Origin: Rhizophagus clarus | Taxonomy: Eukaryota; Glomeromycota; Glomeromycetes; Glomerales; Glomeraceae | Reading direction: 5' to 3' | Length of the DNA stretch: 64,000 bases | Assembly: GCA_015698045.1 (NCBI GenBank) | Contig: BLAL01000034.1 | Coordinates: 1,116,001 to 1,180,000 of the forward strand | In this document: positions 46,378 to 55,815 of the stretch, piece by piece | Layout: every line of letters starts with the position of its first letter | Position numbering within the stretch: the first letter of the stretch is position 1 | Translations under genes and position numbers: made by a program | Notes under the pieces: generated by a model | What the model saw: the letters and a program-made list of their open reading frames with translations, nothing else | What the model was told of the DNA's origin: nothing | The model's database searches: none

Positions 46378-48905
46378 TAGGGCTCTAATCAGTTTTGGTA
46401 ATTACTGAACTGTACCGATCAGTTTTGGTATCAGAGCGGTTTCAGTTTTTACAGTTTACTGAACTGAAACTTTCAGTAAATTTACCGATCGGTTTCAGTA
46501 ACTGCAGTTTCAGTACCAGTTTTGCGATTTACTGAACCAAATTACCAAATCGATTTAACTAAATAATATAAACAAAAAATGTTATAAAACATTTTTTATT
46601 AGTTATTTTGATAAAACAAACCATTTCGCAGCGGTGTTTTGTCACTTTAATTAAGAAACATTGCAAAACGTTTTTATTTGTTAATCTAATAAAAAAATAA
46701 CTATTCACAACTTTTTTCTTGTCATTTTAACAAACAATGTTGTGAAATGTTAATTGGATAAAAAAAATTATTCGCAACGGTTTTTTGTCAACATAATTAC
46801 AAAACTGTTGCGAAAAGTTTTGATAGTTAATTTTAATAAAAAAAAATGTTTCACAACATTTTTTTTGTCACTTTAATAAAAATGTTGTGCAACATTTTTA
46901 TTAGCTAATTTTAATAAAAAAAATGTTTTGCAACGTTTTTTTTGTTGCTTTAATTAAAAAACATTGCAAAACATTTTTTATCAATTAATTTAATAAAAAA
47001 AATATGTTGCGAAACATTTGAGTTAATTTTAATATTCGCAACATTTTTTTTGTTGCTTTAGTTAAAAAACATTGTGAAACATTTTTTAACAGTTAGTTTG
47101 ATAAAAAAACGTTTCGCTACATTTTTTTTTGTTGCTTTAATTAAAAAATGTTGCGAAACGTTTTTTATCAGTTAATTTAATAAAAAAATATTTCACTACG
47201 TTTTTTTTGTCTCTATAATAAAAACCACAATGTTTTTATGAGTTAATTTTAATAAAAAAAACATTTTGCAACATTTTTTTTTGTTGCTTTAATTAAAAAA
47301 TATTGCGAAATGTTTTTTATCAATTAATTTAATAAAAAAAATACGTTGCGAAACATTTGAGTTAATTTTAATATTCGCAACATTTTTTTTTGTTGCTTTA
47401 GTTAAAAAACATTGTGAAACATTTTTTAACAGTTAGTTTGATAAAAAATGTTTCGCTACATTTTTTTTTGTTGCTTTAATTAAAAAATGTTGCGAAATGT
47501 TTTTTATCAGTTAATTTAATAAAAAAATATTTCACTACGTTTTTTTTGTCTCTATAATAAAAACCACAATGTTTTTATGAGTTAATTTTAATAAAAAAAA
47601 CATTTTGCAACATTTTTTTTGTTGCTTTAATTAAAAAATGTTGCGAAATGTTTTTTATCAATTAATTTAATAAAAAAAATACGTTGCGAAACATTTGAGT
47701 TAATTTTAATATTCGCAACATTTTTTTTTGTTGCTTTAGTTAAAAAATGTTGTGAAACGTTTTTAACAGTTAGTTTGATAAAAAAAAACGTTTTGCTACA
47801 TTTTTTTTATTGCTTTAATTAAAAAATGTTGTGAAATGTTTTTTATCAGGTAATTTAATAAAAAAAAATGTTTTGCTACATTTTTTTTTATCTCTATAAT
47901 AAAAATGTTGCAAAATGTTTTTATGAGTTAATTTTAATAAAAAAAATATTTCGCAATGTTTTTTTTGTTGCTTTAATTAAAAAATGTTGCGAAATGTTTT
48001 TTAACAGTTAGTTTAATAAAAAAATGTTTCGCTACATTTTTTTTGTTGCTTTAGTTAAAAAATGTTGCAAAATATTTTTTATCAGTTAATTTAATAAAAA
48101 AAATATTTCGCCATGTTTTTTTTGTCTCTATAATAAAAATATTGCGAAACGTTTTTATGAGTTAATTTTAATAAAAAAAACGTTTTGCAATGTTTTTTTT
48201 TGTTGCTTTAATTAAAAAATGTTGCAAAATGTTTTTTAACAATTAGTTTAATAAAAAAATGTTTCGCTAAGTTTTTTTTGTTACTTTAGTTAAAAAATGT
48301 TGCGAAACGTTTTTATCAGTTAATTTAATAAAAAAAATGTTTCGCTATATTTTTTTTGTCTCTATAATAAAAACGTTGTGAAACGTTTTTATGAGTTAAT
48401 TTTAATAAAAAAATATTTCGCAACATTTTTTTTGTTACTTTAATTAAAAAATATTGCGAAACGTTTTTTAATAGTTAGTTTAATAAAAAAAACATCTCAC
48501 AACATTTTTTTTTATTGCTTTAGTTAAAAAATGTTGTGAAATGTTTTTTATTAGTTAATTTAATAAAAAAATGTTTCTTAACATTTTTTTGTCATTTTAA
48601 TTAAAAACATTGCGAAATATTTTTTATTAGTTAATTTAATAAAAAAAACAATTCGCAACTTTATTTTTGACACTTTAAATAAAAAATGTTGTGAAACGTT
48701 TTATAGATGATTTGATTTGGTAAAAAAATACTAAAATAGTTTCGCGATATTTTTTTTACTAAAAATGGTTTTTAATATTGGTATATCAGTTCAGTTTTCG
48801 GTAATTATCGATCAGTTTCAATAATCATCAATACCGATACTGATCAATTCAGTTCAGTATCAGTTTTTGCAAAAACCAAACTGAACTGAACTGATCAGAG
48901 CCCTA
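46378..48905. mobile_element. hAT-like element nested in the CACTA element
   Basis: Ends are TAGGGCTCTAATCAGTT and, from the right, TAGGGCTCTGATCAGTT (one mismatch in 17). The 8-bp flanks TTCTTGGC at 46370-46377 and 48906-48913 are identical. Subterminal DNA on both sides is full of CAGTTCAGTT/AACTGAACTG. The interior is satellite, without a transposase. Confidence 0.85.
46560..48770. repeat. Satellite of GTTGCGAAACRTTTTT units, ~340-bp higher order
   Basis: Units alternate TTTTTTGTTGCTTTAATTAA, AAATGTTGCGAAACGTTTTT and ATCAGTTAATTTAATAAAAA. A higher-order period of about 340 bp is seen three times between 47040 and 48060 (AACAGTTAGTTTGATAAAAA near 47088, 47428, 47765). Same family as 340-950 and 30950-31387. 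Confidence 0.88.
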
Positions 48906-48913
48906 TTCTTGGC

Positions 48914-49700
48914 ATATGAATAGAGAACACATAGGATCTCGGTGAGGAATTGGACAGTGGAAATTCAGTAAGCAATCCGGTAGACAAACGTCCTTTTTTT
49001 GTTTCTTTTCGCAATGATTATTAACATTTCATTATTATTCTTTTTTAGATGACTGGTTTCTCGAACATTTGGATGCAGTATTTGGCAAAGTAAAAAAAAA
49101 ATTAATTTTTTTTTTATAATTTAACGAACATTGCTAACATTCACTTTTTTTTTCTTTTTTTAGACAGTTTTCAAGTTTCTCTTGAGATCGATTGGATATT
49201 GGTAAACGAAAAAAACAAATTTTTCTTTTCACTTTTATTTTAACAAACTATTGCTAACAGTTCATTTTATTTTATTTTTTTTTTTAGGCAATTTAGTGGT
49301 GATTATCTCAAAAGTTTGGACTTGGATTTTAGTAAGTAAAAAGTGAATTTTTTTTTCACTTTTATTTTAACGATCATTACTCATTGATTATTTTTTTTTA
49401 GATAATTTCTCAAGTCTCTGTTGGAATACCTGCAGGTAAAAATATTTTTTAATTTTTTCGTATTATTTCAACGAATATTATACTAATATTCATTTTTTTT
49501 TCTTTTTATAGGAAAATTGGCTCCACTGAAACTAGATAAAGTTTCATAGGAGAATAGTCTCAAAAAAAGCGATCATAAAGCTCTATGTAGGTATACCTTA
49601 AACCACCATCAACAGCCTTCAGTTTTTACCTAAAAAATGTTAACATTTTTTTTCTTTTCATTTTTTTTTAGAAAATTGGTCTGGCTTTGAAGTTTGAACA
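48914..49700 (+). repeat. Chain of mini-exon/intron-like modules
   Basis: Blocks of about 35-45 nt (for example 49049-49090, 49164-49200, 49288-49331, 49402-49435) are each preceded by a T-run ending in TTTTTTTAG and followed by GTAA or GTAAG. The spacers of 65-85 nt share TTTTATTTTAACGAAC and TTGCTAACAGTTCATTTT. The same pattern occurs left of the nested element at 46009-46043, 46182-46257, 46258-46297 and 46352-46377. The exon-like blocks resemble each other weakly (ACTGRTTTCTCRA, GATTGGATAT). Whether they are spliced is unknown. Confidence 0.6.
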
Positions 49701-50720
49701 ATAAACACGTTTCTTTGCTACATGGGTCTTAATAGATAGTGGTTGTAGATGGATGGCGGACTGATGGATGGATGAGAATGATAATATATAGATAGATATT
49801 AAATAGAATTTTATATGTATAATATGTAACTATTAATAAAATGTAGCTATAAATAAATGTTAATAAAACTACTATTATTCAGCTTTAAAAAACCTCTAGT
49901 TTGACCTATTTATTAATAATATTTGGATTATATATAGTAGTTGAATATAGTTTTTTTTTAGGTCGAATAAATATATAAATATCCTAATATAGGTCAAATT
50001 TTTCTTTCTGAATTTGAGACGATTGGCACCCTAAATGCGCCAAAAAAATCAGCCTCAATTTGACATAGGTTAGATCATCATTTGACCTATATTCAACCTG
50101 ATCAAATTTAAGCCAAATTGTCCTTTTTCGACTAGTGCCAAACTGCAGTACGAGGAAAATGCATGCTTCTTTTTCTCCTTGCACTCCTTAGCGAAGTTCA
50201 ATAGTCTAGTCGCAGGACTTAATTTCATTCCATGTCGCTCGAGCTCTTCTTTGGTTATCTTGAAAAAATTACGACCATTAACTTCTTCATTTTCTAAAAT
50301 TTTGAAAACCTTCTCACTAAGCTCCAAGTCCTCTTCTTTACGCAAAAAATCTATAAACTCCTTATTTTATATTTTTTAATTTCATCTGCCAGTGAGACTG
50401 TCTCATTTCCAGCAACAGTAGTAGAGGTGGAAGCTAAAGTATAAGATATACTAATTTCAGACATAATGTTACGTTTTTATAGTGGAAATAGGCTTGGATA
50501 AAAAAATAGTGTTACTTTCCGGAGTGAGATAAAAATTTATTTCTGGGGAAGGACTGAGCGTTAATATAGGTTTTATATTGCACAGGGATTACATCATTTT
50601 ACATGATTTATTTCTCATATACGTTTGATAAAATAATACTTTATTTATGAAATAAAAAATATTATCAGAAGCTGGCCTACAATACATAAAAACTATTACA
50701 TAGCATGATAATGAAATATA

Positions 50721-51119
50721 CTAATTATCTGTAGGAGGATATACGATAATATTGATCCCCTTTTCGCCTTGATATTTAGGCTGGAGTTGGTTGTTAAAAT
50801 AACTAAAAATTGTGTTTTCTGGTTTCATCAATTCTGTACCACTCAATATGGCCCTTTTGTCATTTTTTAAACTAAGAATTACGACACTATCAGCTTCTCC
50901 CTTATTCATATATAAAATCAACTTGCTCAAATCAATATCCTTAAATAGATCTAGACGACAGTTTCTGATTACCTTTGTAAGAAAAGAGACTTGATTCTTA
51001 TTAGCACTAGATATTTGTACGTCAAAAGTATTCTCGCTAGGAGTTAAACAATAAAAAATAATATCTCCACCTTCGACTAACTTGTCAAATTTATCAGATG
51101 CTTTGGACTTATCAGACAT
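50721..51119 (-). CDS. Crinkler-type N-terminal domain protein, short
   Basis: 132 residues. IFYCLTPSENTFDVQIS, LFKDIDLSKLILYMNK, SVVILSLKNDKRAILSGTEL and INIIVYPP form a ubiquitin-like fold pattern typical of the N-terminal header of Crinkler proteins in fungi (strand, DxxxLxLW-like helix segment, final HIIVxPP-type strand). It stops where the header ends, so no effector domain follows. Alternative: unrelated ubiquitin-like orphan. Confidence 0.5.
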   Translation of the reverse strand: MSDKSKASDKFDKLVEGGDIIFYCLTPSENTFDVQISSANKNQVSFLTKVIRNCRLDLFKDIDLSKLILYMNKGEADSVVILSLKNDKRAILSGTELMKPENTIFSYFNNQLQPKYQGEKGINIIVYPPTDN

Positions 51120-51629
51120 TTTGCTTTCCTAAATACAAGACCCATGGTAAGAAAAACTCATTCCCATACATTCATAACTGGTCCAGAGGATCCTCTCTGA
51201 TATATACATACCTTATTTTGCGTTAACTATGCTAGTGAAACTATTTTCTCTGGGAAAGTCTTTTGCAAAAAGTTGGCTGAATTTCCACATACCCCTATAT
51301 GCTTTATATTTTGCTAGGAAAAGGTTAAGGAGGCATGAGGCATAATTAGTATTATCATTTAATGCCAAGAGTCCTTTGAAAGCACATGTAAATGGAATCT
51401 TCTTACCTTTTCACATGTAGATCTACCAGAGAAAGACATAGTTAGTCTTACGCCTGACGATCTTGAAATTGTGAAGTTCTCAGCCCTCCATAACATATGC
51501 TTTTGTTGATGCTAAAATTTACTTTTAGAGCTAGTTCTGTGTTGCTTGTAGATATTCTTTTACATTTTCTCATGATTGTATTTGGGAAAAAAAATAAAGA
51601 ATAAGGTTAATATGTTTTCGAATATATAT

Positions 51630-51712
51630 GCAAAAATTATTATGTCGCACAAGACCTGTCTGGTGATCCACTTATTTTTTGTTGCACAGGAGTGACCCAG
51701 CAAATTTATCCA
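51630..51712 (-). repeat. Duplicated upstream segment (pair with 52590-52680)
   Basis: ATATATGCRAAAATTATTAT, TCGCACAAGACCTGT, TGATC and GTGACCCAGCAAA occur in the same order here and at 52590-52680. The second copy lies just upstream of the gag-like pseudogene start. The pair looks like copied promoter-side DNA of one gene family. Confidence 0.6.
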
Positions 51713-51841
51713 AACTAAAGATCACTGTTCCAGACTAACTAGGTTGGTATTGTACCATCACACCATAGAGGGTTTTGTTAATTCCAGGTTAAGAAAAGCA
51801 GAAATAAAATTATTATTAGAGAACCCAGATTGGGTCAAAAT

Positions 51842-52515
51842 CTAATCATTGCTAACCTGACTAAGATAATCACTAAATGCGGTAATTAAATCAGACACAT
51901 TTTCCTTTTCAGTTTGAATAAGCATTTCTACCATTTTATCAGGATCAAGATTATGATTATAATAACATCTAAATCTTGCGATATACCTTTGACTTTCTGA
52001 TGATAATCCTTTATGGAATAATTCTCTAAGATGATTTTTACAGAGCTTGATAACATCATTACATCTCTTTATCTTCGAGTAATAATCCACTATTGAATCT
52101 TTACCTTGAAGCAATAATCCATACCAGAACTTATCTACCTCATCTGTATTGTCAGATACCTTAATCTCATTTTTATCAATACCATCTGGCCATATTTCCT
52201 CTCGAAGTTTCTCAGCACTATATGGTAATTCTATTAGGCTCAAAATTTGTGGAAGATAAAAAGTATCAGATTGTGTAAATGTATGGAGTATTGATGTTAG
52301 ATTTCTTACACTAGGCAGAATATGTACAAATTGTTTAAGTGTTTCCTCCCTCCAATGCCTGACTGCCTTTGTCTTCTAATAGATTTTGATTTCGCAAAAT
52401 AGATCTTTCCAATCTTGCCACTCTGGTATAAATTCAGGTTTTCCTTCATTATCCTATTCATATCTCGATCCATATTCTTTGATAAATTCATCGTAGCCTT
52501 CATCTGTTTCATCAT
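51842..52515 (-). pseudogene. Gag-like lineage protein with two TAG codons
   Basis: From MPDDETDEGYDEFIKEYGSR at 52515 one frame runs 224 codons to 51842, broken only by TAG at 52454-52456 and 52376-52378. WREETLKQFVHIL, FWYGLLLQGKDSIVDYYSKI and LRELFHKGLSSESQRYIARF resemble the capsid-like region of retrotransposon gag (the FxxGLxxxxQxxI pattern). No zinc knuckle, protease or polymerase follows. Gag-derived domestication or a decayed element are both possible. Confidence 0.5.
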
Positions 52516-52990
52516 CTGGCATTTTGCTAATAGAGAAATTATATTTAATAAAAAATAAAGTACTGGTTAGCAAGCATAGCTTCTTTTTGAATATATGCGA
52601 AAATTATTATATCGCACAAGACCTGTTTGATGATCAGCCTATTTTTGTCACACAATCTGTGACCCAGCAAAAATCTTCTGAGCTGATGATCATGAGAATC
52701 ACCTCACAGCCTGCTTCGAACTAGTTGGATCAGACTGCCAGATATTCGCTCAGTTCAGGATAATCAAATATGCCTACAATCCTAACCTGTTTTTTATTTT
52801 TGACAGTAATAAGGCCAGTTACCCTATCATATGTGTGGTCATATTTGGCCAGATTACATAATGGCATATACTGTGTGGGGTTAATAATAAACTTACCTGC
52901 GGTCTTGTGCTAATTATTCCTCGATTTCTTAGCCATTACTAGATAATTTAGCCAATTCAATTGACAATGTTTATCTGTAGGAAAAAGAAT

Positions 52991-53557
52991 ATGTATCATA
53001 TCATAGAAATACCTGAACTACTTGAAGCTATCTTTACCTTTTTTAGTAGGAAAGATCTCTATAGGAGTTGCGCCAGAGTAAACCACCAATGGAATGCTGT
53101 ATCTTTGCATATTATTCAGAAGAAAAGAAAAAGTGAATTTATTAATATAGCCAGCATTTGTGATAATATTCTTCTTCGTGTATATATTAATTCTCGTAAT
53201 AATGTCGAATTTAATAAGTACCTTGATGTATGTAAATTATGGGGATGTGAACTTAGTTATTTGTACGTAAAAGATTTCTATCTTAATATACTTCGTATTC
53301 ATGATCAGTTCTTAAATTCTGCTTGTAACATTACAAGAAGTCTCTTATTTCATAAAAAAAGACAGCTTATACATTGTTAAAATAGAGTACCTATTCTTTT
53401 AAATGTGATCCTGAACTCGTCAAGTGTTATCAAGATATCTTATCCCAATATGATATTTGAAAAGAATTTCTTAGACAGTCTAAAGTCTTCCGATCCCTTA
53501 ACTATAAAGAATGAATTTCATAGGACGAGCAGAGTCTTCCGATCTATTGACCACTAA
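52991..53557 (+). pseudogene. F-box protein, truncated by TAA
   Basis: MYHIIEIPELLEAIFTFFSR then DLYRSCARVNHQWNAVSLHI is an F-box. The frame stops at 53378-53380 (TAA) after HKKRQLIHC but continues in the same frame to 53555-53557 with LRR-like PILLNVILNSSSVIKISYP. A start at 52961 is possible but Met at 52991 fits the family. Its 3' end overlaps the minus-strand Ser-rich frame. Confidence 0.6.
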
Positions 53558-53921
53558 TTAACCTCACCTTCTTATTGCCGATTCTTTTCTTCACACACTT
53601 TAGTTTGCGAATTTTCTTCTTTTCTGAATAGATAGGTGCTTCGCATGTCATATAATCATAATCTGAATTGGACAAACTGGATTCAGATGAATTAGTCTTG
53701 GATGACAAACTAGATTCAGATGAACTACTCCCAGATGACAAACTAGACTCAGATGAACTACTCTCAGATGAACTACTCTCGGATGACAAACTAGACTCAG
53801 AAGAGCTTGATTCAGATGAACTACTCTCAGATGAAGTAAACTTGGGCGGGATATTGGTTAAGGCTGTCAGATACTTTACCCTGAGTGCCTTCAGCTGGTC
53901 ACTTTTTATTTTGATTATTTA
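53544..53921 (-). CDS. Ser/Glu-repeat exon fragment
   Basis: An open stretch without a clear ATG: LKALRVKYLTALTNIPPKF, then about 13 copies of SSESSxS and a basic tail KKKIRKLKCVKKRIGNKKVR. Could be a downstream exon of the coiled-coil gene at 53980-54447 or a separate remnant. The DNA repeat behind it (TCAGATGAACTACTC) is a short tandem array. Confidence 0.35.
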
Positions 53922-53979
53922 TATGCTAAACTTAATATCTTTGACCGAAAAATATACAAAATGTCTGGCTTGGCCCACT

Positions 53980-54447
53980 TTAAATTACCACCCGCTTAAC
54001 CTTCTTTAGTCGTGCTCTTCTTCGTTGCCTATAAAAGACAGCTTTTTTTTCTTTTACCTCAATTATCTCAACTGAGTCAGAATCTTCAGAAGACTCAGAC
54101 AAATAGGCAGAACCCTTACTTTTTTCATTAATAAGTATGAGAACTATTTTATATATTAAGTCGACCACAGTTTCCCTATCCACACTTTCATCCAAATCCT
54201 CCAATTCGACTTTAAAAGAATGGACATCCCTTTCCAGTTTTTTTACCCTCTTTTTTAAAGTATTATATTGGGAATGATAATCTTTCAATTGTTTCTTTAG
54301 TGCTCTATTTTCGCCAGAAAGTGCACTATACACCTTTGCATTTTGCTTATCCAGTTCAAATAACTGGGCTATTTTTTCTGTACGCCTGATAACTTCCTGC
54401 TCGCTAGATATATCAGATGAATGATTTTGATCAGTTACCATTTTCAT
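53980..54447 (-). CDS. Coiled-coil protein with basic tail, orphan
   Basis: 155 residues. Residues 20-105 are a heptad-rich coiled coil (LKKQLKDYHSQYNTLKKRV, KLERDVHSFKVELEDLDES). An acidic patch (SESSEDSDSVEIIEVKE) and a strongly basic end (YRQRRRARLKKVKR) follow. No family recognised. Confidence 0.5.
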   Translation of the reverse strand: MKMVTDQNHSSDISSEQEVIRRTEKIAQLFELDKQNAKVYSALSGENRALKKQLKDYHSQYNTLKKRVKKLERDVHSFKVELEDLDESVDRETVVDLIYKIVLILINEKSKGSAYLSESSEDSDSVEIIEVKEKKAVFYRQRRRARLKKVKRVVI

Positions 54448-54543
54448 GATATTTTATATATGCTATATCTTACCTTGAATGAAAAAAAATAAAATTAATA
54501 AATGATATCCTGACCCTCTAACCCTTATATGTGAATAATGTGA

Positions 54544-54766
54544 TTAGTTTTCATCAAAGAGCATGAATGGGTTTACTTGATTGTAAGGAACTCCACGAAG
54601 TCTGTAATTTACTATAGTATATCTCTGCGATGTCGCAGTGTTATTTTTAGGACTATGTCGAAGTGCTTGACTAGCAATAGTATTAGCTTTCGACAGATTC
54701 CTAATCCCACTCTCTACAATTGCAAATACAGCTCCTAAATTACGTAAAGAACTAGGGAGTAATGGC
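54544..54766 (-). pseudogene. C-terminal fragment of a lineage protein
   Basis: About 70 codons open without ATG, containing SSLRNLGAVFAIVESGIRNL, TIASQALRHSPKNN and RLRGVPYNQVNPFMLFDEN followed by TAA. It abuts the 51-bp satellite, whose expansion may have cut off the 5' part. Confidence 0.45.
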
Positions 54767-54789
54767 CATCAGGAAATTAAACACGGCAT

Positions 54790-55815
54790 AATGTTCCGTA
54801 AGTTTACGGTTTTTCGCAACCTTACGCATTTTTACGACGTAATATTCCGTATATTTTACGGGATCCATAAACCTACGTAAAAATATGCCGAAATATATCG
54901 TGAAATTACGTGCTCGTAAGTATTATGAAACATTTCGACCATAATGTTCCGTAGCATTACGTGCTTGTAAGTATTATGAAACATTTCGACCATAATGTTC
55001 TGTAGCATTACGTGCTCGTAAGCATTACGAAACATTTCGACCATAATGTTCTGTAGCATTACGTGCTTGTAAGTATTACGAAACATTTCGACCATAATGT
55101 TCCGTAGCATTACGTGCTCGTAAGTATTACGAAACATTTCGACCATAATGTTCCGTAGCATTACGTGCTTGTAAGTATTACGAAACATTTCGATCATAAT
55201 GTTCCGTAGCATTACGTGCTTGTAAGTATTACGAAACATTTCGACCATAATGTTCCGTAGCATTACGTACTCGTAAGTATTACGAAACATTTCGACCATA
55301 ATGTTCCGTAGCATTACGTGCTTGTAAGTATTACGAAACATTTCGACCATAATGTTCCGTAGCATTACGTGCTTGTAAGTATTACGAAACATTTCGACCA
55401 TAATGTTCCGTAGCATTACGTGCTCGTAAGTATTACGGAACCTTACGTTCGAAATGTTCCGTAGCATTACGTGCTTGTAAGTATTACGAAACATTTCGAC
55501 CATAATGTTCCGTAGCATTACGTGCTCGTAAGTATTACGGAACCTTACGTTCGAAATGTTCCGTAGCATTACGTGCTTGTAAGTATTACGAAACATTTCG
55601 ACCATAATGTTCCGTAGCATTACGTGCTCGTAAGCATTACGAAACATTATGGTCAAAATATTCCGTAGCATTACGTGCTCGTAAGCATTACGAAACATTA
55701 CGGTCAAAATGTTCCGTAGCATTACGTGCTCGTAAGCATTACGGAACATTACGATCGAAATGTTCCGTAGCATTACGTGCTCGTAAGTATTACGAAACAT
55801 TACGGTCGAAATGTT
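54790..55815. repeat. CpG-dense 51-bp satellite, ~19 copies
   Basis: The unit contains CGTAAGTATTACGAAACATT, TCGACCATAATGTTCCGTAG and CATTACGTGCT. Five or six CpG per unit contrasts sharply with the surrounding AT DNA. As 51 is a multiple of 3, the minus strand stays open for 314 codons with a 17-residue repeat (MLRNIMVEMFRNTYKHV), but there is no other sign of a gene. Two copies near 55435 and 55540 carry a CCTTACGTTCGAAA variant. Confidence 0.92.

Larger units (their letters stand above)
45411..50137. mobile_element. CACTA-type DNA transposon, 4.7 kb
   Basis: Both ends read CACTAGTCGAAAAAGGA inward (17 identical bases), flanked by CCA at 45408-45410 and 50138-50140, the 3-bp duplication of the CACTA superfamily. 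Subterminal words GACCTATATTCAACC occur on both sides. No transposase frame is evident. The interior holds a pyrimidine tract (45650-45830), exon-like blocks with intron-like spacers, and a nested hAT-like element. It sits in an exon of the SAM/Crinkler-type gene. Confidence 0.8.
44458..50464 (-). pseudogene. SAM plus Crinkler-type nuclease protein, split by transposon
   Basis: Pieces in order: 50464-50141, then 45407-45342, 45278-44940, 44852-44768 and 44687-44458. The first piece carries a SAM-like domain (RKEEDLELSEKVFKIL, NGRNFFKITKEELERHGMKL). After the transposon come IDYAIKKILDD and IICIIEGKQ, the D...ExK core of a PD-(D/E)xK-type domain seen in Crinkler-related proteins, then YVYGIVIT, DWYFILHSTEGIYCTSKTEY and NVKRTLEVIVGLLKDR. 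Lesions: a frameshift near 50365 before the SAM domain, TAG at 45352-45354, and a 4.7-kb CACTA insertion. Across the insertion, removing the element and one CCA copy keeps the frame. Crinkler proteins are secreted or nuclear effectors in other microbes; the role here is unknown. Confidence 0.65.

Noticed and set aside
53470-53550. Two GTCTTCCGATC words resembling sequencing-adapter sequence
   Set aside because: Only about 11 bases match, both sit within a continuing F-box-like frame, and the rest of the adapter is absent.
54856-55800. A 314-codon open frame with a 17-residue repeat
   Set aside because: It is the translation of a 51-bp satellite whose length is a multiple of three. There is no unique sequence, splice structure or codon bias of a gene.
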